IMG/VR virus record: IMGVR_UViG_3300042897_000946
Coordinates: 1 to 47,625 of that record
Direction: 5' to 3' (one strand)
From: a virus
Length of the DNA: 47,625 nucleotides
Shown here: positions 1 to 7,548 of the stretch, piece by piece
Layout of the letters: every line of letters starts with the position of its first letter
Position numbering within the stretch: the first letter of the stretch is position 1
The notes under the pieces: model-generated
Told to the model about the DNA's origin: nothing
The model's database searches: none
What the model saw: the letters and a program-made list of their open reading frames with translations, nothing else
Program-made: the position numbers and the translations under genes

Positions 1-71
1 TCCATGCTGGGTTCGAACCAGCAACCAACGGGTTATGAGCCCGCTGCTCTAACCAATTGAGCTAATGGAAC
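1..71 (-). tRNA. tRNA-Met (CAT), 3' end cut by window edge
   Basis: Read on the minus strand, the sequence folds as a tRNA. The 5' acceptor strand GTTCCAT (71-65) is followed by TA and the D-stem GCTC. The anticodon loop CTCATAA sits on a CGGG/CCCG stem, giving anticodon CAT. The T-arm is GCTGG-TTCGAAC-CCAGC. The 3' acceptor strand reads ATGGA and then the window ends, two pairs and the discriminator short. CAT could serve Met or, if lysidine-modified, Ile AUA. Joining the right end of the window does not restore the acceptor (it would read ATGGACG, not ATGGAAC), so the ends do not simply close on each other. Confidence 0.9.
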
Positions 72-84
72 TGTACTACTTTAA

Positions 85-831
85 TCAATATTCGGTCGAT
101 TCACCAACAACATTGGCCGCTTCGTCGAACTTAGCGTCAACCGTGAATTGACCGGACTTAATCACATTATATAACTTTTCAGCGGCCTTGTAGACTTCTT
201 CAGACGGGAAACCCAAAGCCGAAATCTTGAAGTTGTAATATTCCTGATTCTGTGCATTGGTGTCCGAGATTGAAGCCAACTTGTACACACGGCTGAACGA
301 ATCACCACCATTCATGCGGATCAATGAGTTCCAATTACGCGAGACTTTCAACTTCGACTTCGACATTGAAATGACTGCTTCTTGGATTTTGTTATCGTGC
401 AACACCAAGACGAAATGTTGAGCCGTTTCAACGATGTCAAAATCGTTGCCCTCTTCAGCTGCTACTTCAGCCAATCGATCTTCGGCTTCGGCTTCGCTTA
501 AGAATGAACCACGGAAGCCACCACCTTTTTGGCGGTCTTTCCAAATCAGGAACTCTTTGCGGAAAAACACGGGGATGACCATCACATCTTTGCCATACAA
601 TTCACGGGTCACGTTATTATAGATGTCGCCCTCTTCACACCCCTCAATATAATTGGGGTCTTTCTTGTTACGGGCTGGGGATAATGATTGTGTAACTTCG
701 ACACGCGGGATGACTAAATCCTCCGCACCTACGTTTTCAGATCCACGACCTTGCCCAGCTTGATTTTTCAAGTAATCAGGTAGTTCACCTTGCACCATTG
801 CCATCACTTCATTTTTTTCGCTCTTAGCCAT
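85..831 (-). CDS. Conserved phage protein, probable DNA-replication accessory protein
   Basis: 248 aa, cytosolic, acidic, with no membrane segment or catalytic motif that I recognise. After a short charged N-terminus comes a block with LVIPRVEVTQSLSP (about residues 39-52), a pattern I associate from memory with conserved phage proteins near replication genes. The rest is a mixed alpha/beta domain ending in an acidic tail (GESTEY). The ATG has GGAG seven bases upstream and lies 49 nt from a strong promoter at 880-908. It is the last protein gene before the tRNA and probably works with the primase and helicase to its right. Function is inferred from context only. Confidence 0.75.
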   Translation of the reverse strand: MAKSEKNEVMAMVQGELPDYLKNQAGQGRGSENVGAEDLVIPRVEVTQSLSPARNKKDPNYIEGCEEGDIYNNVTRELYGKDVMVIPVFFRKEFLIWKDRQKGGGFRGSFLSEAEAEDRLAEVAAEEGNDFDIVETAQHFVLVLHDNKIQEAVISMSKSKLKVSRNWNSLIRMNGGDSFSRVYKLASISDTNAQNQEYYNFKISALGFPSEEVYKAAEKLYNVIKSGQFTVDAKFDEAANVVGESTEY

Positions 832-855
832 TTCAATACTCCAATTTTAAGTTTA

Positions 856-908
856 ATCGACACGATTGTCGATATATGGATTATACCACACTTGATGACG
901 TGTGTCAA
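856..908 (-). promoter_or_regulatory. Sigma-70 promoter with a palindrome at the start site
   Basis: On the minus strand, TTGACA (908-903), a 17-bp spacer and TATAAT (885-880), preceded by TGG (extended -10). It matches the bacterial consensus exactly. Transcription should start near 873. A 7+7 palindrome ATCGACA-N4-TGTCGAT covers 873-856, that is +1 to about +18, so it could be an operator or a 5' RNA hairpin. It drives the 85-831 gene and the tRNA. Confidence 0.85.
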
Positions 909-1393
909 TCAAACAATTTGTCTGTTTTAGATTTCTCGCGGGTGATCGATGCTCGCGTGAATGGAGTCACTTTGATTAAGTCTTCGGGGATCTCTTCGCC
1001 TTTCTTGAACATATCCTTAACCGTGGCCTTTAAGGTCGCAGCGTTGATCGACTCGCTGATGATGTCGCCGCGATTATGATCACGGAAAAATTCGTAAACT
1101 TTAGGCCGATTCTCAGCGAGCACCGATACGTACATGTCGCCCGTCAATTTCACTTGACCAAGGCCACTAACTTTAATATTAGCGATACCCTCTTCATCCA
1201 TTTTGCCTGGGATTGCATTTAGGCGCAACCAATCGAATTCACGACCGACGGCTTTAGCCATTTCATCGATTCGTTCTTTTTCGGCTTGGATTGCCCCCAT
1301 TTGAATCGCCAACTGAACTAGATCGAGCTTACCATATTTGGCTCTCATTTCCAACTCGTACTGACTTAATTCTGGTTTGATATCTTCAGACAT
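905..1393 (-). CDS. Conserved phage protein of unknown function
   Basis: 162 aa. The N-terminal half is alpha-helical and charged (about residues 8-60), with heptad-like spacing that may form a short coiled coil. The C-terminal half contains the motif LIKVTPFTRASITREKS, a pattern I recognise from conserved uncharacterised phage proteins located near replication genes. No catalytic residues are obvious. The ATG is preceded by AAGGA at a suitable distance. Its last codons overlap the -35 box of the next promoter (880-908), so termination and re-initiation are interleaved here. It lies downstream of the 1409-1741 gene, 15 nt away, in the same operon. Confidence 0.75.
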   Translation of the reverse strand: MSEDIKPELSQYELEMRAKYGKLDLVQLAIQMGAIQAEKERIDEMAKAVGREFDWLRLNAIPGKMDEEGIANIKVSGLGQVKLTGDMYVSVLAENRPKVYEFFRDHNRGDIISESINAATLKATVKDMFKKGEEIPEDLIKVTPFTRASITREKSKTDKLFD

Positions 1394-1408
1394 TGCACAT
1401 TTTCCTTT

Positions 1409-1741
1409 TTAACAGCTACTAAAATTGATGGTCATGGTTTGATAAACCCCATCGCGGTTTGACCATTTCAGAATATTGATGTTTTCTGAAAAGCCAAATT
1501 TTTCACCCAGTGCTAAGAAAACCGCAGCGTTGATCACAGGCGAACCCGACAATAACACATAATCAGTTTTAGGGCTAAATTTGTCAATCTGGGCTTTAAT
1601 TGTAGCCAGTATATTTTTATTTATTTGAGAATCTTTGTGCTTCGAAAATTCCAACGAAGTCATGAAAACCAACGCCCCGAAATCTTCGGCGGGTACGTAG
1701 TTGAAATTGGAATTTTCCTGCGTTATGAAAACTTTATTCAT
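1409..1741 (-). CDS. Hypothetical protein, possible Rossmann-like fold
   Basis: 110 aa, not recognised. It alternates hydrophobic strands (ALVFMTSLEF, DYVLLSGSPVINAAVFLAL) with helices. The LLSGSPVINAAVFLALGEKFG segment resembles a phosphate-binding turn followed by a helix, as seen in small Rossmann-like phage proteins of the STIV_B116-like type (weak resemblance). The ATG follows AGGAC and lies only about 20 nt from the predicted start of promoter 1768-1796, so it is the first gene of its own transcription unit. No close functional partner is evident apart from the replication genes next to it. Confidence 0.7.
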   Translation of the reverse strand: MNKVFITQENSNFNYVPAEDFGALVFMTSLEFSKHKDSQINKNILATIKAQIDKFSPKTDYVLLSGSPVINAAVFLALGEKFGFSENINILKWSNRDGVYQTMTINFSSC

Positions 1742-1767
1742 TTTTGAGTCCTATTATCTATACTTCT

Positions 1768-1796
1768 ATTATACAGTACCTGACTAACCGTGTCAA
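1768..1796 (-). promoter_or_regulatory. Sigma-70 promoter, perfect consensus
   Basis: Minus strand TTGACA (1796-1791), 17-bp spacer, TATAAT (1773-1768). The -35 box overlaps the last codons of the SNF2 helicase gene. It drives 1409-1741 and the genes after it. Confidence 0.85.
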
Positions 1797-3535
1797 CTGC
1801 GATTCTTTAGTTCGTTTATTCTCGATTTCACATATTCCGAAACGTTCTGCTTATTGCTGATCGCTTCTAGCACGTCACCGTCTGAAGTTTGCTTTTCACC
1901 ATTGACCATCACTAAATCGATGATAGTGTCGGCTTTAGTTTTAGCACTATTGAAAGTCCTCTCTTCGGATTGCTTGCGATCCTCGTACTTGAACGAACTT
2001 GAGTAGTAGACGGCTGTATCTGCCGCCGACATTTCAAGTCCCATGGAACCCACCGTTGGGTTAGCTACCAAGAACCTGACCTTGCCGAGTTTAAATTGGT
2101 CATTCACACGATGGATTCGTTCATCTTCGTCCACCGACCCATCAATGAAAGTCACCGAATCCGCGCCGTACTTTTCGGACAACGATCGAACGATTTCTCG
2201 GATTTCGTCAGTATAGATCGACCATATCAATATCTGCCGCCCGTATTCGCCACTGTTGATAATATCGCATAATTCGCTGATCTTCGGGTTAACCCCCTCG
2301 ATTCTGAATTTTTCGGCTATTCTGATTTCAGTTTCAACTTCGCAACCTGCCTCTTTACTGAACACTTTCCCCGACTCAAAACGAACTTTAGTATAAAACC
2401 CCCCACACAATTGCTGCTCTCGCATCATAGCTTCGAGGACACTCCGTACACTATAATCCTCGGCGGTGGATGCTCGACGCATAGCTTTTAAGTGGGCTTT
2501 CTGCTCGGCGGTCATTTCAATGTGTCGAATCTCTCGATTCGGTTCGATTGAGTCCTCGAAAGCTTCTTTTTTGGACACTTGAATAGTATAGGGTGCGATT
2601 AACTCCATCAGTTCGTCGGTGTTGGTGTACCCAACGATTTCCTTGTTTTCATACCCACCCATTATGGCATATCGGTTGCGAAATGCATAGAAGTCACCCA
2701 TGCCGATGATGTTGGTGTCGAGAAATTCATACTGGGCATATAGGTCAATTATGCCTTGCGAAATCGGTGTACCTGTTAGTATTATTCGGTATTTAGCTTC
2801 TCTACCAACTTCAATACACGCGTCAGTACGCAAGGCTTTATGGTTTTTAATTTTAGATGATTCGTCTACAATGCACATTGACTCGGGGTTGACCCGCAAG
2901 AAATAGGACAGCATCTTTTTAGCTGAACCCACGCCCAACGATTCCACCGACACCGTTAAGACTTTAATCTTATCCCCAAGATCCGAATCCGCCCACTTTT
3001 TAAACGCTTCAGGCTTCGAGGTGTCCATTTTAACAAAATCGTAATCAATAGAACAATGTTGTTTCAATTGATCAAGCCAATTACCTCTCAAAGTTTTTTG
3101 AACTATCACCACCATGGCCTTGGTTTTGCCCTCGATGAAATAAGCTGACGCCAAATCTATTGTTATTTTCGATTTCCCCACCCTCATGGCCAAGAACATT
3201 GCCGAAGCTGGTAAATCATAAGCGAAATTCAGCACTTCCATTTGCTTCTTGCGCGGTTGGGTTTTGAAATTGAACCAAGCGGGAAATCCGATGGAATTAG
3301 CGTTGGGTCTCGCCTCAATATACCCATCTAAATATTCCCCGCATTCCGCCGTGATTTCAGCATTCCCCTCGGCGACGAATTGCTTGATCATTTTGACGTT
3401 GGGTTTAATGGCGGGGGCAACCCACACCCTGTCACTTTTCCTCCAGCGACGATTGGGCATCGATCTAACTAAATCGTTGTGGCTGAAAGGGCAATTAATT
3501 AGAAATTTACCTTTAACATAATTAACGGACATCAT
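1793..3535 (-). CDS. SNF2-type superfamily 2 DNA helicase/translocase
   Basis: 580 aa. An N-terminal HARP-like strand-rich segment (1-70) comes first. It is followed by a Q-like motif QPRKKQMEVL (about 93-102), motif I AMRVGKS (116-122), motif II DESSKIKN (about 224-231, in place of DEAH), motif III LTGTPISQ (about 253-260), and a C-terminal RecA domain with LIWSIYTDEI, GLEMSAADTAVYYS and a motif VI-like RKQSEERTFNSAK. Such phage SNF2 proteins translocate on dsDNA and are thought to remodel forks or recombination intermediates. Motif VI is QSEER where many relatives have QaegRaHR. The ATG has AAGGAG nine bases upstream. It follows the primase gene by 13 nt and is surely co-transcribed with it. 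Confidence 0.93.
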   Translation of the reverse strand: MMSVNYVKGKFLINCPFSHNDLVRSMPNRRWRKSDRVWVAPAIKPNVKMIKQFVAEGNAEITAECGEYLDGYIEARPNANSIGFPAWFNFKTQPRKKQMEVLNFAYDLPASAMFLAMRVGKSKITIDLASAYFIEGKTKAMVVIVQKTLRGNWLDQLKQHCSIDYDFVKMDTSKPEAFKKWADSDLGDKIKVLTVSVESLGVGSAKKMLSYFLRVNPESMCIVDESSKIKNHKALRTDACIEVGREAKYRIILTGTPISQGIIDLYAQYEFLDTNIIGMGDFYAFRNRYAIMGGYENKEIVGYTNTDELMELIAPYTIQVSKKEAFEDSIEPNREIRHIEMTAEQKAHLKAMRRASTAEDYSVRSVLEAMMREQQLCGGFYTKVRFESGKVFSKEAGCEVETEIRIAEKFRIEGVNPKISELCDIINSGEYGRQILIWSIYTDEIREIVRSLSEKYGADSVTFIDGSVDEDERIHRVNDQFKLGKVRFLVANPTVGSMGLEMSAADTAVYYSSSFKYEDRKQSEERTFNSAKTKADTIIDLVMVNGEKQTSDGDVLEAISNKQNVSEYVKSRINELKNRS

Positions 3536-3548
3536 AATCTATATCTCC

Positions 3549-5108
3549 TTAGAATTCGGGGGCAACATTTATCTCTTGCGGTTTATCGAGTTTGATTTTA
3601 TACAGGGGGATCATCCACACCGACATAACTTCGCCACGGACGCGAACCTTGTCGAATGTCACGCCCATTTGTTTGTTAGCGTTATACCAAATATTTCGGT
3701 TGCGCGGGACATCAGTGCGGGTCTTTTTCAAGTAATCCTCATAATCAACTGATCTGAACATCACCACTAACTCGCCTTGGTGGTCTTGAACCACTGGGAC
3801 GCCGCGCAATAGAGCATCGCGATCCTTAGAATCTTTACCGTTAGAGTCTAAATTGGCTTTTCGCAAGAATTCATGCATTCGGAGCTCCAACACGGACGTT
3901 AACGACACGCCTAGGGGGGCTTCTTCAAATCTAACATTGTTCATCAACTCGGCCAACATCTTGTCAGTCCACACCGTTTGCGAAATTTTGGATGGTAAAA
4001 CCACATGTAACTTTTCCATTGCCATCATTCGAATCGTCTTGTAATCCATAAGCTCGTTAGAACTTAACACCATTGGGATTCCGCCCATTTTTAATTCCCA
4101 CATCACTGGATCGGTGTTTATGTATTTAACTAGGTCGGTGAATTCAGGTAATTTAGATTCAGCGGTCAACGTCTCGAATTCCGACTCGGATATGCCGTAT
4201 CGGGCTTTTCGGCAAGCTTCCTTATCACACCACCCTTTCCATGGCTCTTTTGAGCACATGTAACCGTAAGACTTCTTAGCTGCGCTTTTTATGGTACGAT
4301 CAGCCTCGAAGAACGTTATTGCTTCTTCGAAAACCTCAGGCATCATCTCGTGGGATAATTCCCTAGCTTGTTGAGCGTCCCGCTTCCGATTATAAACAGT
4401 TATGTGAAACAATGCATCGTTTCTTTGACCATTACCTGATTGGATTTTGTTTTGCAGGGCTGCTTTAATGCATGGCGGCGCACCATCATGCTCCTTACTG
4501 AAATAACTCTGCAAAATCTCATTGTTGATTGAACGCTTATTTGCCAACTTGATGAAAGCATCAAAACCCAACTCTACACCGTCCTCGATGGCGTACCTGC
4601 CAGTGGAATCTGTTGAGAAATATGGGAGGTTGATCCAGTTACCTAACGGCCTATTACCGTCCCCATCAAGAACCAGCTTAGATTGCTTTGGAAATACACA
4701 ATCAGACCCCTCAATACCCAATTCCGTCATCCATCGCGTTAGCAAACCTTTAACGGTATCTGCTCGCAGCGGTTCGGATGAAAACATATAAAGATGCGCC
4801 CCGCCACTCTTACTGCGACAGACAATCAAGGGTAAATTAAGCTCTTTGGCCTTAGCTTCGATCGATATTAAATCAAGGTCGTCAGAGCTGCCATGGTTAT
4901 CAATATCGATCGCACCCCACCAACAGTTACCATCATCAAGTATCGGCACAACGCCGATCCCGAGCTCACCAGCGAAGTGCTTATCGAAATCGCCCTCGTC
5001 GTAACTCCTTTTATGTGTTTGCATTTGAGATTTGGCGCTTCGCGGATTGAACTCGCCAAAGCTGCGCTTATTACCCCTGAACAGGTCACTGAACCCTCTT
5101 AAACTCAT
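3549..5108 (-). CDS. Archaeo-eukaryotic-type primase (PrimPol/TOTE-like)
   Basis: 519 aa. Catalytic AEP motifs are visible: motif I AIDIDNH with the metal-binding DxD (68-70), motif II SKSGGAHLYMF (about 99-109), and a strand WINLPYF (158-164) after a basic KQSKLVLDGDGNRP patch. A second domain carries C213 (PPCIKAAL) and a cluster C285, C294, C299, the four-cysteine layout of PriL-like Fe-S or zinc modules in phage primases. It probably makes primers, and perhaps has polymerase activity, at forks copied by the polymerase at 43098-44930. The ATG has GAGGGG upstream. It is the first gene after promoter 5170-5198 and iteron copy A. Confidence 0.88.
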   Translation of the reverse strand: MSLRGFSDLFRGNKRSFGEFNPRSAKSQMQTHKRSYDEGDFDKHFAGELGIGVVPILDDGNCWWGAIDIDNHGSSDDLDLISIEAKAKELNLPLIVCRSKSGGAHLYMFSSEPLRADTVKGLLTRWMTELGIEGSDCVFPKQSKLVLDGDGNRPLGNWINLPYFSTDSTGRYAIEDGVELGFDAFIKLANKRSINNEILQSYFSKEHDGAPPCIKAALQNKIQSGNGQRNDALFHITVYNRKRDAQQARELSHEMMPEVFEEAITFFEADRTIKSAAKKSYGYMCSKEPWKGWCDKEACRKARYGISESEFETLTAESKLPEFTDLVKYINTDPVMWELKMGGIPMVLSSNELMDYKTIRMMAMEKLHVVLPSKISQTVWTDKMLAELMNNVRFEEAPLGVSLTSVLELRMHEFLRKANLDSNGKDSKDRDALLRGVPVVQDHQGELVVMFRSVDYEDYLKKTRTDVPRNRNIWYNANKQMGVTFDKVRVRGEVMSVWMIPLYKIKLDKPQEINVAPEF

Positions 5109-5164
5109 TTTAAACCCCTCTATGCTCTATACATGGTACACGAAATTCAGTACTTCTTGAAACT

Positions 5165-5400
5165 GAATTATTATATCACGGGGGGATTCTGAACGCAATT
5201 ATGTTTTTACGTTACGCCGTTACTCCCGATATTTAAAGCCAAGTAACGTCAATAATGCCGCTCTGACGCGGTTTCTGTGGGCGTCCGTTACGCCGTTACG
5301 CCGTGTCAAGGCTGAAAAGGAACACTTTAATTAAATTGCCTCACGTGCGTACGCGAAAAAGGAACGCCACCCCCAGATATCCCAGCCCGTGTCCGTCTTA
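5165..5400. repeat. Iteron-rich non-coding region, copy A
   Basis: Gene-free. The plus strand carries GTTACGCC at 5211, 5287 and 5295, partial GTTAC at 5219, the inverse GTAACG at 5243, and GTTACG at 5422 just outside. The block 5211-5330 aligns without gaps to 33011-33130 (copy B), about 90 of 120 identical by hand count, and weaker similarity continues on both sides, including the promoter edge (TCACGGGGG) and CAGCCCG near 5392. The spacing between the first and second GTTACGCC is 76 bp in both copies. It is a candidate origin or regulator-binding region. The rest of the gap (5401-5526) shows nothing I can name. Confidence 0.8.
5170..5198 (-). promoter_or_regulatory. Sigma-70-like promoter of the primase operon
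   Basis: Minus strand TTGCGT (5198-5193), 17-bp spacer, TATAAT (5175-5170), with TGA before the -10 (extended -10). The -35 is poorer than at the other promoters. It sits at the left edge of iteron region A, which suggests that a factor bound there controls it. Confidence 0.7.
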
Positions 5401-5526
5401 GCGCTTCGGGGCATCGAGGGTGTTACGTGAGTATAATAGTCGAGTTACATTTAAAGAGAAGTTTTTCCTTGCGCTCTCGATACCATGGCGGTACTTTAAT
5501 GTTGGGAAACATGCTTAAGGCCAGCG

Positions 5527-5547
5527 GGAGGGGTCACCGACCCCTCC
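5527..5547 (-). terminator. Strong hairpin at the end of the structural operon
   Basis: Perfect 9-bp GC-rich inverted repeat GGAGGGGTC-ACC-GACCCCTCC covering the stop codon of the 5534-5743 gene. There is no T-tract on either strand, so it is either a Rho-assisted/weak terminator or an mRNA 3'-end stabiliser. Its place after the last structural gene fits transcription ending there. Confidence 0.6.
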
Positions 5548-5743
5548 TTGGTGCATTTCTAATTAGGACGGTAAATGCCCCCGACTCATAAGTCCATCGT
5601 TTATCGGTATGTAGATCACAATAGTGAGTTGTTTTTATTTTGAACCCCTCAACAGGCTCGCCTAAGCCATACGTGTATTTGCCTGAAACCTCAACGATTT
5701 CAGGTGTCGTCGCTTTTAATATCGTCGGTGATGTTCTCGCCAT
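5534..5743 (-). CDS. Small protein at the end of the tail operon
   Basis: 69 aa, not recognised. Mostly beta-strand (EIVEVSGKYTYGLGEPVEGFKIKTTHYCDL) with a basic C-terminus (RNAPRRGR). It has AGGAG eight bases before its ATG and follows the fibre-like gene 5754-6839 by 10 nt, so it is translated as part of the late operon. A role as a fibre-associated virion protein or fibre chaperone is a guess from position. Its stop codon lies inside the 5527-5547 hairpin. Confidence 0.65.
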   Translation of the reverse strand: MARTSPTILKATTPEIVEVSGKYTYGLGEPVEGFKIKTTHYCDLHTDKRWTYESGAFTVLIRNAPRRGR

Positions 5744-5753
5744 TTCTTTTCTC

Positions 5754-6839
5754 CTACGGTAAGAGGTTTGTGTTGAAGTTACTGAACACAGTTGTGGCAG
5801 TCAACTTGTTACGAATGTAGAGGCGCAAATCGGATTGCGTCGCGCTCGTGGGACTTGACTGGGTCAGAAATAATGATGGAGATGCTGTCGCGATCACGCC
5901 TGTCGCGCCAGTGACGGTCATTTCCAGAAATTCCAATTTCATCGGAACCGAGCTGCCTCGCGTTAGATAAGAATCATCGTCATCGAAATCAATGTTCCCA
6001 TACGACATCACAACGCTTTGGGCGGCGTATGGGCTGTTGCTTAACATCCCTATGTAAGCACCGATGTTAAGCCCAGCGAGGCGAGGCGCAGGTTTGTAGT
6101 TAATGGCAGAGCTAATTAATACTGCGTTATCTGCCAGAATCAGCCCATTTGCGTTGTAAAACCCCTCGGGGTCGGGCACGCCGCTCGGGCACATGATCGT
6201 GGAGGCAAGGGCTTTGCCTGCTTGGGAACTCCAGTCGTAATCGCCGATAACGGGGGGCAGGTTATCAACGTTAGCGCCATATGGGTAGATGCGCAATTCG
6301 CCGCCACGCAGCGTGGCGGGATTTGACGCGTCAACTATGTGCGTTTGCAACTCTTTCAGCCAAATGGTTCGATTAACGCCTGCGCTACCACGTGCAAGTG
6401 CGGCTCGTATCGTTCGCATTGGCGAGGCGCGAGTGCCAGTCGCACTATCATCACCCGCCGCCGAGTCTATGAAAAGGTTTAAAATGCTGTCTTCAGCGAT
6501 AACCCCGTAATATGGCAGGCACGAACCATCGGGCTGTGCATCAAGCACAATCAAGTTACCCTCACGGGGGGATTTCCAACTGCATTTGTATTTAGCGTTT
6601 TGGATTTGTGAATCAGTGTACGTTTTACTTTCGTCCTCGGCTTTCTTCGCCGCAAACATCGCCCGCAAAAACAAGAAATTTACGTGTTCTAGCTTTAATG
6701 TGCCGCACGTAAGGCCTTGTTTAATTTGAGCGGGGGTCATTTCCTCAATCAGCGAAGTTTCATTGCTCGCGTAATTGTCTAACGCCCCTAGGTTGATAGC
6801 GTCGTAAACGGCTTGCCGTTGTGCTGCTGTAAGTGCCAT
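5754..6839 (-). CDS. Putative tail fibre/spike protein
   Basis: 361 aa. An N-terminal helical region (about 1-90) contains MTPAQIKQGLTCGTLKLEHV and probably attaches to the baseplate. A strand then leads to FIDSAAGDDSATGTRASPMRTIRAAL (about 128-155), the pattern that begins parallel beta-helix (pectate-lyase-like) domains of phage spikes and fibres. The rest is strand-rich without an obvious catalytic triad. It lies directly after the 6841-7548 baseplate gene, the usual place for a host-contact protein. AAAGGAGC precedes the ATG. It may be a second receptor-binding protein beside the large esterase spike at 24590-27700. Confidence 0.75.
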   Translation of the reverse strand: MALTAAQRQAVYDAINLGALDNYASNETSLIEEMTPAQIKQGLTCGTLKLEHVNFLFLRAMFAAKKAEDESKTYTDSQIQNAKYKCSWKSPREGNLIVLDAQPDGSCLPYYGVIAEDSILNLFIDSAAGDDSATGTRASPMRTIRAALARGSAGVNRTIWLKELQTHIVDASNPATLRGGELRIYPYGANVDNLPPVIGDYDWSSQAGKALASTIMCPSGVPDPEGFYNANGLILADNAVLISSAINYKPAPRLAGLNIGAYIGMLSNSPYAAQSVVMSYGNIDFDDDDSYLTRGSSVPMKLEFLEMTVTGATGVIATASPSLFLTQSSPTSATQSDLRLYIRNKLTATTVFSNFNTNLLP

Positions 6840-6840
6840 A

Positions 6841-7548
6841 TCATAGCTCCTTTGTGAAAATTAAATCGATACCGTCTTGTATTGGTATCATTGAATATAC
6901 GAATGGCATGATGGCCAGTTCGCCCTCAGTCGGGGGTCTCCCTAACGACCAATAAATATTGGGGAAGTGGGCATCAACCACATGGGCTTCCACCCCGAAC
7001 CAGTCTTGTAGCGAGTCAACTATATTTTTGCGGGTTGGCGGTGAGTTGAACCACGTGGCTCTGAATTTAACTATTTTTTTATACAGTGTGAAATCGTTTG
7101 GGTCTGCACACGGGTCAAGCTTATGAACATTACATACTTGGCAAAGTTGGTGGCAATACGCAAAAACTTTCTTCTTACATGCCCCGTCAGCGCAACAGAT
7201 ATCAACCTCTTGCTCGTACCCGAAGTTAATACAATTAGTTGAATCTATAGTGACGTATGACAATTCTGCCCCCACACTCTTACCGTATCTGATCAAACAG
7301 TCACAATCATCGGTGTCATAGGTGAAACAAGACCCGCAAATCTCGTTCATCAAAGAATCATCTAATTCTAAAAAAGACCTAGCCAACACTTCTATCGCCG
7401 AGTTTTGCTTGTCGGTGGGAATCACGATTCTAGGTAAATATGAGCTTATCTGCCGACAGGGTTCACATATGGATAGGACTGGCGCATCGAAGCAAGCGTT
7501 GACGGCCTCGCTGATCACGGCCATAGGTTTGTTATGTAAATTTAGCAC
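6841..7548 (-). CDS. Cysteine-rich baseplate protein (gpI/DUF2612-like position)
   Basis: 235 aa with about 15 cysteines in the first 150 residues, including CEPC, CGSC, CDC, ICC and CHQLCQVC, so one or more metal sites or disulfides are likely. The C-terminal half (VKFRATWFNSPPTRKNIVDSL, then WSLGRPPTEGELAIMP) looks like the part of gpI/gp48-type wedge proteins that meets the fibre. It follows the baseplate J gene, overlapping it by 7 nt with a GTG start (GTGCTAA), which suggests translational coupling. An in-frame ATG at 7524 lacks an SD. Assignment rests on gene order; the cysteine content is unusual for this family. Confidence 0.7.
   Translation of the reverse strand: MLNLHNKPMAVISEAVNACFDAPVLSICEPCRQISSYLPRIVIPTDKQNSAIEVLARSFLELDDSLMNEICGSCFTYDTDDCDCLIRYGKSVGAELSYVTIDSTNCINFGYEQEVDICCADGACKKKVFAYCHQLCQVCNVHKLDPCADPNDFTLYKKIVKFRATWFNSPPTRKNIVDSLQDWFGVEAHVVDAHFPNIYWSLGRPPTEGELAIMPFVYSMIPIQDGIDLIFTKEL

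Noticed and set aside
5432-5437. TATAAT on the plus strand
   Set aside because: No -35 box at 16-18 bp and no gene to the right on the plus strand.
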